A stretch of 64,000 nucleotides of DNA, taken from assembly GCA_018242525.1 (NCBI GenBank), contig JAFEBS010000023.1:186001-250000 (forward strand), in the 5' to 3' direction. This DNA is from Planctomycetota bacterium. Lineage in GTDB: Bacteria > Planctomycetota > Planctomycetia > Planctomycetales > Planctomycetaceae. A program made the position numbers and the translations under genes. Under the pieces are notes generated by a model, which had not been told where the DNA came from, made no database searches, and saw only the letters and a program-made list of their open reading frames with translations. Numbering within the stretch: the first letter of the stretch is position 1; each line of letters opens with the position of its first letter. This document shows, one piece after another, positions 1-8,466 of this stretch.

Positions 1-193
1 TTCCACAGGAATAAATCGGCGTTTCCGGCCGATTCTACTGTCGCGGCGGTGAAGTTTTCGAGCAGTTGCTCGAATTGGGTTGAAGGAACGGCCATCATTC
101 GGGAATGACTTTCACATTCTCACTGCGCCCCTCTCAGGTTACGATGTAGCAGGGCGACGAATCGCTCCAGCCGAAGACACAGCGAGGTATCCG

Positions 194-781
194 ATGGCGG
201 TCGAGCTTCAGGACTTCTCCTGGAAAAGGATGATCGAAGCGGTGGAAGCTGTTCGCGAACGTGCGTGTCGAGCCACGGCGGCTTTGCAACAGGCTGGTAT
301 TCCATATGCCATTGCCGGCGGGAACGCCGTCGCGGCTTGGGTTGCCCGTGTGGATCGAGCCGCCGTCCGGAACACGCAAGACGTCGATATCCTCGTTCGA
401 CGCTCCGACTTTGACGCCGTGAAGGCCGCCCTGGAGGGGGCTGGATTCAAGTATCGCCAGATCCTGGGAATCGAATGCTTCCTCGACGGTCCCAACGGCA
501 AACCTCGCGATAGCGTGCATCTGCTATTTGCCGCAGAAAAGGTTCGCCCCAATTACCCTGCTCCCTCGGCAGATGTCACCGATGCGGTTCCGGCCGAGCA
601 GTACCAGATCTTGTCGCTGGAATCCCTGGTCCGAATGAAATTGAATTCGTTTCGACGCAAAGACCAAGTCCACTTGCTCGATATGCTAGAAGTCGGCCTG
701 ATCGACCGTTCGTGGCTCGCACAATTGCTACCGGAACACGCTGCGCGCCTTCAACAGTTGATCGATGATCCCGACGGCTGA
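194..781 (+). CDS. Nucleotidyltransferase-fold protein (AbiEii/MNT-like)
   Basis: A 195-residue protein with the signature of the minimal nucleotidyltransferase superfamily: a glycine pair (AGGNAVAAW, about residues 41-49) followed about 20 residues later by TQDVDILV, which carries the D-x-D metal-binding pair. The frame is open further upstream to a TTG at 80, but the ATG at 194 gives a normal N-terminus just before the fold; neither start has a convincing ribosome binding site. Family members include toxin halves of AbiE-type systems and uncharacterised stand-alone proteins. I see no antitoxin-like partner: the next gene is convergent and ends 18 bases away. Activity and substrate cannot be read from the sequence; toxin status is not supported by context. 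Confidence 0.7.
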   Translation: MAVELQDFSWKRMIEAVEAVRERACRATAALQQAGIPYAIAGGNAVAAWVARVDRAAVRNTQDVDILVRRSDFDAVKAALEGAGFKYRQILGIECFLDGPNGKPRDSVHLLFAAEKVRPNYPAPSADVTDAVPAEQYQILSLESLVRMKLNSFRRKDQVHLLDMLEVGLIDRSWLAQLLPEHAARLQQLIDDPDG

Positions 782-798
782 CGGGTTCCGCTGATTGC

Positions 799-2256
799 TC
801 ACCCGGTGGCAGGGATCCTCAACGACGACAGCGCCTCCGCCAGTGCGCGTGCCGATTCGAATCGCAGATTCGGCTCTTTTTGCAGGCATTTCAACACAAT
901 TGCATCCAGTTCCGGTGTCGATTGCGCTCCCATTGCCAGCGGCGCAGCGGGTAACGCAGGCGACAGGACACGTGTGATTATGTCCGGCAGGTCACGGCCC
1001 ACAACCGGGGGATGACCCGTCAGCAGTGCATAGAGTAATCCGCCAATCCCATGGACATCCGTCCGTTCGGTGATCGGACCGTACGTGTCTGAAATCTGCT
1101 CCGGGCAAAGAAACCCCGCAGTCCCTCCCTGGGGAACATCGTCCGGTGCTGTCGCGTATCGGGCCAGACCAAAATCACACAACGCAATCCGCCCGTCCTC
1201 CTGCAACATCACGTTCGCAGGTTTCAAATCGCAGTGCAGAACACCATGAGAGTGCGCAAAGTCGACAGCGCGCGCCACCTCGCCCACAATCTCGACAATT
1301 CTCGCCACAGCGGGATGACGGGTCCGACCCCAACACCCCAGATCGATGCCGTCGACATACTCGGTCACCAGGAACAGGGCACCGCGCGGTGTTGTTCCCC
1401 AGTCATCAATCCTCAAGAGATTCGGATGCTTCAATCCCTGCAGGATTTCGTATTCCTTGATCAACGCCGTCGTCGCTCGATCATCGTTCCAACAGTCCCG
1501 TTTCAAGAATTTGACGGCAACCGTCCGGCCCGTGGCCCGCTCGCTGGCCCGATAGACCTTGCTGAAGGCTCCGGCTCCCAGAAACTTCTGCAGCACATAG
1601 TCCGCGTACGTCGTGGTCCCAACCCGCCGACATGGTGTGCGGGGGGCGGGCGGACGAACCACCGGACGCAGACTGACAGGGACCTCACCTGGACCTAACG
1701 GCAATTCTTCGCGAATTCGCTCCAGGGCACGTCGCACGGTTCGCTCGTGAATTGAGAGCGACGAAGCAATCGTCCATGGATCATCGCCCCGCAGTGTTCT
1801 GACGAGGACCTCGCGAGCCGTTGCGTCGAGCTTTGTCAGCAGCAATTCCACCTCATCCGCCAGGATTGCGGAGTGCTCCACAGCCAGGTCGTCGGTCCCC
1901 GCGGCCTGCAGCCAGCCCGAAGGATCGGTGATTTCCAGGTCGACAGCCCGGCGACCCGCCGTATGCTGCCGTACCGTTCGCGAAAGTTTTCGGAGGGTCA
2001 CCGTCGCCAGATACGGCCACAAATCATCACTGTCTGGCACGGGACTGTGCCCCTTCCGAGCCGCGACAAAAAAGCTCCGGTAGGCCGACAGCAGGACATC
2101 ATCAGGGTCAACTCGTCGGGCCAGCTTTCTGGCCAGTCGCGATCGGATCAGTGCGATCAGGCGAAGTCGATAGCGGTGAAAGAGCACTGCGGCGGCGTTT
2201 TCATCGCCGCTCTGCCACGCGTGGATCAGATCCTGATTGGAGACTTCGTCCGACAT
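799..2256 (-). CDS. ECF-like sigma factor fused to Ser/Thr protein kinase
   Basis: One 485-residue protein with two complete modules. Residues about 5-185 look like an ECF sigma-70 factor: a region-2-like helix block with DPDDVLLSAYRSFF (51-63) and a region-4-like helix-turn-helix (about 140-182, TIASSLSIHERTVRRALERI). Residues about 218-480 are a Hanks-type kinase: glycine loop LGAGAFSKV (226-234), ATP lysine K249 in VAVKF, catalytic loop HCDLKPANVM (341-350, D343), DFG at 361-363 and CPE at 384-386 in place of APE. HCD replaces HRD. No transmembrane segment is visible, so it should be cytoplasmic. Known planctomycete sigma factors of this sort are usually encoded next to kinases; here the two are one chain, suggesting that kinase activity and promoter choice are directly linked. 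The upstream ferredoxin is divergent. Confidence 0.88.
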   Translation of the reverse strand: MSDEVSNQDLIHAWQSGDENAAAVLFHRYRLRLIALIRSRLARKLARRVDPDDVLLSAYRSFFVAARKGHSPVPDSDDLWPYLATVTLRKLSRTVRQHTAGRRAVDLEITDPSGWLQAAGTDDLAVEHSAILADEVELLLTKLDATAREVLVRTLRGDDPWTIASSLSIHERTVRRALERIREELPLGPGEVPVSLRPVVRPPAPRTPCRRVGTTTYADYVLQKFLGAGAFSKVYRASERATGRTVAVKFLKRDCWNDDRATTALIKEYEILQGLKHPNLLRIDDWGTTPRGALFLVTEYVDGIDLGCWGRTRHPAVARIVEIVGEVARAVDFAHSHGVLHCDLKPANVMLQEDGRIALCDFGLARYATAPDDVPQGGTAGFLCPEQISDTYGPITERTDVHGIGGLLYALLTGHPPVVGRDLPDIITRVLSPALPAAPLAMGAQSTPELDAIVLKCLQKEPNLRFESARALAEALSSLRIPATG

Positions 2257-2383
2257 GGCTGCCCATGCTGACAGTCAATCTTGGAAAAATCGAGAGATCC
2301 CCGGTTTTCGACGCCCGCCAAACGCCTGTCCTGAGCATTCACTTCCTGAGATCGCTGCCATAACCTCTTGATGGAATCCTGCC

Positions 2384-2638
2384 ATGACCATGGTTGTTAC
2401 GGAACCCTGCTTCGGCTGCAAACACACCAAATGCATGGTCGTCTGCCCCTGCGACTGCTTCTACGAAGGGGAATCGATGCTGTTCATTGACCCCGATCAA
2501 TGCATCGAATGTGGTGCCTGCATTTCCGAATGCCCGACTCAGGCCATTTTCCAGGAAGACAGCGTCCCGGAAGCATGGCACGACTACATCGCACTGAACC
2601 GCGACATGGCGAAAGTCTGTCCGAATATCGTGCCATAA
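2384..2638 (+). CDS. fdxA: FdxA-type ferredoxin (short form)
   Basis: An 84-residue ferredoxin that follows the FdxA/7Fe plan. The first cluster motif is C9-x7-C17-x3-CP (C21), as in [3Fe-4S] sites, followed by the family hallmark CDCFYEG. The second is CIECGACISECP, a standard [4Fe-4S] motif. The C-terminal part VPEAWHDYIALN also matches the family, but the protein ends soon after, about 20 residues shorter than typical FdxA of about 107 residues. It should act as a soluble low-potential electron carrier in the cytoplasm. The partner enzyme is not evident; the adjacent fliM is convergent with only 7 bases between the stops. The start is the first of two nearby ATGs. Confidence 0.9.
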   Translation: MTMVVTEPCFGCKHTKCMVVCPCDCFYEGESMLFIDPDQCIECGACISECPTQAIFQEDSVPEAWHDYIALNRDMAKVCPNIVP

Positions 2639-2645
2639 ATCGCAG

Positions 2646-3581
2646 TTACATCAAGCGCAGCGCCTTGCGCCCCAGATGTGTTCCAACCGTCGCTTGACTC
2701 AAGGTGTGACCGTCGAGTTGCAGAGACACAGGCGAGTCCGGTGAAAGGTCGGTCATCACCATGTCCCCCACCTGCAACGCTGCCAGGTCCGCAGTGCTGA
2801 TCTTGAGGTTCGCCAAAGTGGCTGAGACCTGCACCGAGACTTGCCGGATACCGGTCGGGATGTCGCTGGCGGACAATTCTTCCACGGGAGGCTCTGTTCC
2901 CTGAGCATTCAGGGAGCGACCTGGGATCGCCAGGTGAATCAGCCCAGTAGCACCACAGCCATTGACTTCGACACTAAACCAAATGGACGGGAAATTCGCG
3001 ATCCGACCGGGGACCGCCGCGAGATTCGGCAGGATGGCTGTGACCGCCAGGGGATCGTTCAGCAATACGGTCAGTTCCTGCAGCACCGCTTCATTGAGAC
3101 GGCCCAGCAATCGCAGTTCAATGCTCGTCATTGCGCGTGCCGCAGTCGTCGAAGCCTGAACTGCGTCGCCACCGAGCATCCCCGCGATCAGGGACTGCAC
3201 CAGATCTGCGTTCCACACCAGCAGCGATTCCAGGCCTGAACCTTCGTGACGGATCTGACAGATCACGGACGGTTCCGAAACCGCTGCCAGAAACTCGGAC
3301 GCGGTGGAATGACATGCCCCCACCGGTCGCACGATGGTGCGCGACGGCAGCAGTGTTTCCAGACGCCCCTGCCAGCACTGGCAGATCCCTTCGTGCAATG
3401 CATGTACGATCTTCAGGGCTGTTCCGGTCAACGGTTCCGGACGATGAAAATCATGCCGTTCCCAAGCGACGGATTCCGTATCTGGTGACGTCGAAGCCGC
3501 CGGAGTTCGAGGTTCCGGTCGCGACGGCGCAACTGCAGAAAGAATCGCTTCAACCTCGGCATGACTGAGAATCTCGCCCAT
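2646..3581 (-). CDS. fliM: Flagellar motor switch protein FliM
   Basis: About 311 residues. The N-terminus MGEILSHAEVEAIL matches the CheY-binding EIDALL-type peptide of FliM. The middle domain resembles the CheC-like FliM core, and the C-terminal 70 residues form a SpoA/FliN-type domain (LKISTADLAALQVGDMV and a final DGHTLSQATVG stretch). FliM forms the rotor C-ring with FliG and FliN and sets rotation direction when it binds CheY-P. I chose the ATG at 3581 over a GTG at 3590 because the peptide motif starts there. No other flagellar gene is in the window, so it is physically separated from its partners. Confidence 0.85.
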   Translation of the reverse strand: MGEILSHAEVEAILSAVAPSRPEPRTPAASTSPDTESVAWERHDFHRPEPLTGTALKIVHALHEGICQCWQGRLETLLPSRTIVRPVGACHSTASEFLAAVSEPSVICQIRHEGSGLESLLVWNADLVQSLIAGMLGGDAVQASTTAARAMTSIELRLLGRLNEAVLQELTVLLNDPLAVTAILPNLAAVPGRIANFPSIWFSVEVNGCGATGLIHLAIPGRSLNAQGTEPPVEELSASDIPTGIRQVSVQVSATLANLKISTADLAALQVGDMVMTDLSPDSPVSLQLDGHTLSQATVGTHLGRKALRLM

Positions 3582-3605
3582 CCCTGCCACCCCTGTGTGA
3601 GGTTT

Positions 3606-4865
3606 CTATTTTCGGATCTGCCCGTTTCCCCGGGCCACCCATTTGTAACTCGTCAGCTCCTTCAACCCGCACGGCCCGCGAGCGTGGAACTTGTCCGTGC
3701 TGATCCCGATCTCGGCCCCCAGCCCCAGTTCCCCGCCATCGTTAAACCGTGTGCTCGCATTGACCATCACCGCGGCCGAATCGATTTCCGCTACAAACCG
3801 GTCGGCGGCAGCCAGGTCGTTGGTGATGATCGTTTCCGTGTGATGCGAACCGTACGTGTCGATATGTTCGATCGCCTCGTCCAGGGAATCGACGACCCGG
3901 GCCGACAGGATCAGGTCCAGGTATTCGGTCCGATAGTCCTGCTCACTGGCGGCCGTTGCCCACGGAATCGCCCGGCAGATCCGATCACAACCGCGGACCG
4001 CGACCCCCTGCTCCTGAAGCATCTGCGCGGCCTGCGGCAGGAAGCTGTCGGCAATCCCGGCATGCACCAGGACTGTCTCCGCGGCGTTACAGACACCCGG
4101 ACGCTGACACTTGCTGTTCTGCAGGATTTCCAGGGCCATCCGTGGGTCGGCGGACTGGTCCACGTAGACATGGCAAATGCCGTCGTAATGCTTGATGACA
4201 GGCATCGTCGCCTCGCGCGTCACTCGCTCAATCAGTGATTTGCCGCCGCGTGGAATCGTGACATCAATCATCGACCCCAACTTGAGAAGTTCGCCAACCA
4301 CCTCCCGCTCGGTGGTTTCCACCAGTTGCACGCCATGTTCCGGCAAGCCGGTTTCCACCAGCGTATCGCGAATGATCCGATACAACGCCCGGTTGCTGTT
4401 CAGTGCTTCCTTGCCGCCACGCAGAATCACCGCATTACCGCTCTTCACACACAGCGAAGCGGCATCCACGGTCACGTTGGGGCGCGATTCAAAAATAAAG
4501 AACACCACCCCCAGCGGCACGCGGACTCGACTGACCCGCAGTCCATTCGGCCGGACGGAGCCTTCGATGATTTCGCCAATCGGATCCGGCAGCAGCGCGA
4601 CTTCTCCCAGCGCGCCCGCCATCGCCGCCAGGCGTGTCGGAGTCAGTCGCAACCGGTCGATCTCCGCTGAACTCAGGCCAAACCCCGGGGCGTTGGCCAC
4701 ATCGCTTTCGTTTGCCGCCAGGATTTCAGCGGACCGCACCGTCAGAGACTCGGCGGTTCGTCGCAACCACCGGATTTTCTGAGCGCCCGTCAACGTGGCC
4801 AGGCGGCGCGAGGCAACGCGGGCCTGTTGAGCGAGTTGTTGAGCATACGCGGGCCAGGATGACAT
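3606..4865 (-). CDS. proA: Gamma-glutamyl phosphate reductase ProA
   Basis: A 419-residue, full-length member of the ProA branch of the aldehyde dehydrogenase superfamily, which reduces gamma-glutamyl phosphate to glutamate semialdehyde with NADPH in proline biosynthesis. Diagnostic stretches are [15 protein letters not shown] near residue 120, the cofactor-loop region [13 protein letters not shown] near 142, and the catalytic cysteine segment [15 protein letters not shown]. The C-terminal [21 protein letters not shown] is the standard ProA ending. The enzyme is cytoplasmic. proB is not in the window. Upstream on the same strand lies greA, 83 bases away, so cotranscription is possible but not shown. 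Confidence 0.97.
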   Translation of the reverse strand: MSSWPAYAQQLAQQARVASRRLATLTGAQKIRWLRRTAESLTVRSAEILAANESDVANAPGFGLSSAEIDRLRLTPTRLAAMAGALGEVALLPDPIGEIIEGSVRPNGLRVSRVRVPLGVVFFIFESRPNVTVDAASLCVKSGNAVILRGGKEALNSNRALYRIIRDTLVETGLPEHGVQLVETTEREVVGELLKLGSMIDVTIPRGGKSLIERVTREATMPVIKHYDGICHVYVDQSADPRMALEILQNSKCQRPGVCNAAETVLVHAGIADSFLPQAAQMLQEQGVAVRGCDRICRAIPWATAASEQDYRTEYLDLILSARVVDSLDEAIEHIDTYGSHHTETIITNDLAAADRFVAEIDSAAVMVNASTRFNDGGELGLGAEIGISTDKFHARGPCGLKELTSYKWVARGNGQIRK

Positions 4866-4948
4866 CGAACCAAATCCGGTGGCTGGAATTCAGCGGGAAC
4901 ACATTGAGAAAGAAATGGCTGACGGAAGCCAGAAGTCGTCGGAGATTG

Positions 4949-5431
4949 TCATTCGCCGTCGATCGACGTGATTTCGTACCGCAGCGTGCCGCGCGGGACC
5001 ACCACTTCGACGCGATCCCCGATCTTCTTGTTCATCATCCCGGTAGCCAGCGGGCTGGTCGTCAGGATCTTCATGACGTCGCCCGAGTAGTCTTCTTCAC
5101 CCGGGCCGACGAACTCATACTGTTCAATCGCCCCGTCACTCAGATCCTTCACCGTGACTCGTGAACCAAACGTGACCACTCCCTTGGGCAGGGTGGATTT
5201 GTCGACGATATAGCAGTTCGACAACTTGGTCTTCAGCTGATTGATCTTCGCCTGGGTCATCCCCTGAGCTTCTCGCTGGGCATGGTACTCCGCATTTTCG
5301 CGCAGATCCCCCTCGGCGCGCGCATCCGCGATCGCCTGCGAAATCTTCGGCATTTCGTCATCTTCCAGATGCCGAATCTCTTCACGGAGCTTGTCATAAC
5401 CTTCACGGGAAATCGGTTGGCGTTCCATCAT
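4949..5431 (-). CDS. greA: Transcription elongation factor GreA
   Basis: About 160 residues with the two GreA domains: an N-terminal antiparallel coiled coil ([16 protein letters not shown] to about residue 75) with the acidic tip motif DLRENAEYH, and a C-terminal FKBP-like domain beginning at GSRVTVKDL. GreA enters the secondary channel of RNA polymerase and stimulates cleavage of backtracked transcripts. The reading frame extends 25 residues further upstream, but the two tandem ATGs at 5431/5428 follow an AGGAG at a proper distance, and the family normally begins here. It lies between proA and the oxidoreductase gene on the same strand. Confidence 0.95.
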   Translation of the reverse strand: MMERQPISREGYDKLREEIRHLEDDEMPKISQAIADARAEGDLRENAEYHAQREAQGMTQAKINQLKTKLSNCYIVDKSTLPKGVVTFGSRVTVKDLSDGAIEQYEFVGPGEEDYSGDVMKILTTSPLATGMMNKKIGDRVEVVVPRGTLRYEITSIDGE

Positions 5432-5569
5432 CGAACTCCTTGTCACGACCGCCGATTCAATTCCAGAACCAGCGGTTTCGAGCAGGCAAAAAGCAAGCAC
5501 GGGCGATATGGCCGATCGCCCGTGCTCTCAAGTTGTTGAGCGGAAGTATAGCAAAATACAGCGGAAATG

Positions 5570-6706
5570 CTATCCGACTTCGGACCAATTCCCGGACTTG
5601 CCACTCTTTAGAACCGCGTCGCAAACCTTCTGGGTTTCCAGGGCGTCGCGGAAGGTCGGACCGACTGGAGTCCCCTTGGCGACCCCTTCCAGGAAGTCGT
5701 AAACGTGATGCACAAAGCTATGCTCGTAACCGATTTGCAACCCGGGAACCCACCAGTGACTCATGTACGGATGATCGCCATCGGTGACGTGGATCGAGCG
5801 CCAGCCGCGCAGCGGGCCCTCGTCCTTATGGCTGAACCACTGCAGGCGGTGCAAGTCATGCAGATCCCACTTGATCGAGGCATGTTCGCCATTGATTTCA
5901 AACGTATATAACGCCTTGTGTCCACGGGCGTAACGGGTGGACTCGAACAGTCCCAGTGAACCGTTGTCAAACCGGCACAAGAACGCACACGCATCGTCAA
6001 TCCCGACCTTTTCGACCTTGCCCGTCAGAGTGTGCTTGCGCTCCTTGATAAACGTCTCGGTCATTGCGGTCACGTTCTGGACGCCGCCGTTCAACCAGAT
6101 GGCTGTGTCAATACAGTGAGCGAGCAGGTCTCCGGTTACGCCACTACCGGCCGCGGCCGCGTCCAGTCGCCACAAAGCCGTCCCCCCTTGAGGCAAGTCG
6201 GCCGAGATCGTCCAGTCCTGCAGGAAGTTGGCCCGATAGTGGAAGATGCGTCCCAGCCGACCTTCGTCGATCAACTGCTTGGCATACGTGACGGCGGGGA
6301 CTTTGCGATAGTTGTACCAGACGGTGTTGACAACGCCGGCCTTTTCCACGGCCTGGCACATCAACTCGCCCTCTTCCGCGTTCATCGACAGCGGTTTCTC
6401 ACACAGGATCATCTTCCCGTTGGCGGCGGCAGCAATCGCAATGTCGTGGTGCAGATTATTCGGAGTACAGATATCAATGGCATCAATATCTTTGCGTTCA
6501 ACCAGTTTCCGCCAGTCGGTTTCGACCGATTCATAGCCCCAATTGTCCGCGAACTCCTTCACCTTTTCGGCATCGCGCGCACAAACCGCCTTCAATACGG
6601 GATGGTATTCGGTCTTGAAGAAATTGTTGACCTTGCGGTACGCGTTGGAGTGCGTCCGCCCCATGAAGCCGTAGCCGACCATCCCGATATTGATTGGTTT
6701 GCTCAT
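5570..6706 (-). CDS. Gfo/Idh/MocA-family oxidoreductase
   Basis: A 378-residue NAD(P)-dependent dehydrogenase. The N-terminal Rossmann fold opens with [12 protein letters not shown], and the family motif CEKPLS sits near residue 100, where its lysine is part of the active site. The central [10 protein letters not shown] stretch is also typical. The C-terminal alpha/beta domain ends with [11 protein letters not shown]. Such enzymes act on sugars, inositols or their acids; planctomycetes carry many copies and the substrate cannot be assigned here. The frame is open upstream to 6811, but the ATG at 6706 begins just before the Rossmann strand. It stands alone; no sugar kinase, isomerase or transporter is next to it. 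Confidence 0.93.
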   Translation of the reverse strand: MSKPINIGMVGYGFMGRTHSNAYRKVNNFFKTEYHPVLKAVCARDAEKVKEFADNWGYESVETDWRKLVERKDIDAIDICTPNNLHHDIAIAAAANGKMILCEKPLSMNAEEGELMCQAVEKAGVVNTVWYNYRKVPAVTYAKQLIDEGRLGRIFHYRANFLQDWTISADLPQGGTALWRLDAAAAGSGVTGDLLAHCIDTAIWLNGGVQNVTAMTETFIKERKHTLTGKVEKVGIDDACAFLCRFDNGSLGLFESTRYARGHKALYTFEINGEHASIKWDLHDLHRLQWFSHKDEGPLRGWRSIHVTDGDHPYMSHWWVPGLQIGYEHSFVHHVYDFLEGVAKGTPVGPTFRDALETQKVCDAVLKSGKSGNWSEVG

Positions 6707-7078
6707 TGTTGTTTTTTCCGAAATGGTCGACGAGCCTGCCTGCGGACGGCTCGAAATCGACGTCAAAAGATGAAGTAGATCCCCGAAGCAGGGATAGAAT
6801 GTCAATTTCACACAGCGAGGTCAACCGACCCCGTTCGTCGCCACAAATCGTGTCATTTGCTGCTGTTACAATCCAGGCGACGCCTTTTCCGTAGCTTCCG
6901 CGTCGTCCGTGTCCAACTGCTTTCCCTGCATTTCCAGTGGGTTGCGGGCAACGCTGGCGCTGGGCAAATCAGTGTGTCGGACACAATGATTCTGTTTTTT
7001 GCCGTAACGCATTCTCCGGTATTCTGATCAGTGGAATCCGTGGCATCAGTGGTAAAAAACCTGGGCAAAGATCGCTTG
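6707..7078. other. Intergenic region with a palindromic hairpin
   Basis: No gene is supported between the oxidoreductase start and the end of the PAQR gene. It should carry the promoter of the oxidoreductase near its left side. At 6967-6991 there is an inverted repeat of 12 bp per arm with one mismatch, centred on TGTGTCGGACACA, followed on the plus strand by a T-rich run at 6995-7000. It has the shape of a plus-strand terminator, but no plus-strand gene precedes it, so its role is unclear. Confidence 0.5.
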
Positions 7079-8056
7079 CTAACTCACGGCGATCAGGATC
7101 GCCCGGTAATGACAGGCACTCCCCGCCATGACAAGCAGGTGCCAGACCGCGTGCGAATACCGGACCCGGGAACTCAGTCTCAGGAACACCGTCCCCACCA
7201 GGTAGCACGCCCCGCCCGCCACAATCATGGCGACCAGCGATGCAGGTCCCCGCCGTGAAAACTCGAACAGGGACACAATGGGCATCAGTCCGAGGATTCC
7301 GTAGGTGAACTTGTCAGCCCGGGAAAGATCCCGCACCTGGATGACTCGCACAATCCCCGCCAGCGTACAGACCCACATCAGCACCAGGACTACCGGCCAC
7401 CAGCCGTGACTCAGGTAGATCACTGCCAGCGGAGTATACGTCCCGGTGATCAACAAATAGATGCTTGCCTGGTCCAGCGCCCGATACCACCGCCGCCTGG
7501 CAGTGTCATGAAACAGATGTGACAGTGTCGAAGTACAATAGACGGCAATCAACGAGCCTGAATAGAACCCGCAGGCAACCATGACCGGCACGGTTGCGTT
7601 CGCGGCCACCAACATCAAGTATCCCGTCGCGACCACGCTCAAAACCAGACCAACAACATGTGTCAGCAGGTTCGCCAATTCATCCGCAGGACGCTCGGGG
7701 CTGGTCATGAACTTGATCTCGTAGTGAAGCCGCGGGTTGCCGAACGGTCGATCTTTCATACTGGACGCCAGCACACGTCGGCCGCAGTGGCAACAATTTC
7801 CCGTAGCTTGAACGAGGCCTGCGATCGCCAGCAGTGACCCTTTGCAATAGGGACAGCATCGCTGGAGCGGTAGGCGATGTTCCAGCCATCCGAGGAGCAT
7901 TATGGAAACGAACACGCCAGCGATCGAGGTCATGAATTCACCGATCGTGCTGGGGTCATGCATCCTGGCTTTTCCACACCACAAGTAAACCAGTCCGCTC
8001 CAGCCAAACCCTCCGATTCCGATGATGATGACAGTACACCAAGACACATCCCCCAA
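7079..8056 (-). CDS. PAQR/haemolysin III-like membrane protein with zinc-ribbon N-terminus
   Basis: The C-terminal ~210 residues are a PAQR/HlyIII seven-helix domain: ELANLLTHVVG at the start of the first helix, STLSHLFHD, the DQASIY segment of helix 4 and a final HAVWHLLVMAGSACHY. The three conserved motifs containing S/H, D and H..xH form the metal site of this family. Before it lie two hydrophobic segments and a CPYC...CCHCG pair that looks like a small zinc ribbon. This frame has only a TTG to begin from, inside a GGGGG run, and no ribosome binding site. The natural N-terminus probably lies in another frame upstream (see the 8057-8187 entry). The protein sits in the inner membrane; its function is unknown beyond the family. 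Confidence 0.85.
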   Translation of the reverse strand: MGDVSWCTVIIIGIGGFGWSGLVYLWCGKARMHDPSTIGEFMTSIAGVFVSIMLLGWLEHRLPLQRCCPYCKGSLLAIAGLVQATGNCCHCGRRVLASSMKDRPFGNPRLHYEIKFMTSPERPADELANLLTHVVGLVLSVVATGYLMLVAANATVPVMVACGFYSGSLIAVYCTSTLSHLFHDTARRRWYRALDQASIYLLITGTYTPLAVIYLSHGWWPVVLVLMWVCTLAGIVRVIQVRDLSRADKFTYGILGLMPIVSLFEFSRRGPASLVAMIVAGGACYLVGTVFLRLSSRVRYSHAVWHLLVMAGSACHYRAILIAVS

Positions 8057-8187
8057 GTTTTTTTGTCAAACGGGTTGAACGGCGCCTCGAAGCCGATAAG
8101 GCTGACGAAGATCACCGCAAAACTGGCGGGAATCACGATCAAAGATGATTTGCGCGATGCATTCATCTGCCGACGAATCTCTGCCAC
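8057..8187 (-). other. Out-of-frame N-terminal segment of the PAQR gene
   Basis: Reading from ATG 8187 or 8166 gives a plausible N-terminus: basic residues, then a transmembrane helix (SSLIVIPASFAVIFVSLIGF) and the loop PFNPFDKK. This frame meets an A7 run on the minus strand (8053-8060 region). One extra A at that run would join it directly to the downstream frame, giving PFDKKNLGDVSWC followed by the second helix. I read this as one gene split by a single-base indel or by slippage at the homopolymer. Confidence 0.6.
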
Positions 8188-8466
8188 TGTGCGAACTTGG
8201 AGTTCATCCGTCTGCTATTGACAAGCCGCGGCGAGTCGCTTTTGTGGTCAGTCTTGTATTTGTGATGTCTCATGATGTGTTTTACTGGTGGCTACACTTT
8301 GTGGCAAGAAAGTGCTCACGCGTAGACGTGGTGGATTATGATGCTGCTTTGATTAAATCCACCAGGATGCAATTCAGGCGGTTGACAGGCATTAGATTTA
8401 TCGGAATAATCGTCACTGTGGCACAGTAGCACTCATGTGGCCAGATCGGATTTCCGGGAGGGTAAA

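Noticed and set aside
1..193. Open frames before the nucleotidyltransferase, including one running to a TGA at 106-108
   Set aside because: Too short to judge, no recognisable motif, and competing open frames; no support for a partial gene.
194..781. AbiE-type toxin-antitoxin pair
   Set aside because: The fold fits, but no antitoxin-like gene is adjacent and the downstream gene is convergent.
6967..7000. Hairpin and T-run as a terminator
   Set aside because: The T-run is on the plus strand, but no plus-strand gene precedes it, so I list it only as a hairpin.
8145..8429. 94-codon plus-strand frame between the PAQR gene and the GT39 gene
   Set aside because: It overlaps the more plausible N-terminus of the PAQR gene on the other strand and has no known motif.
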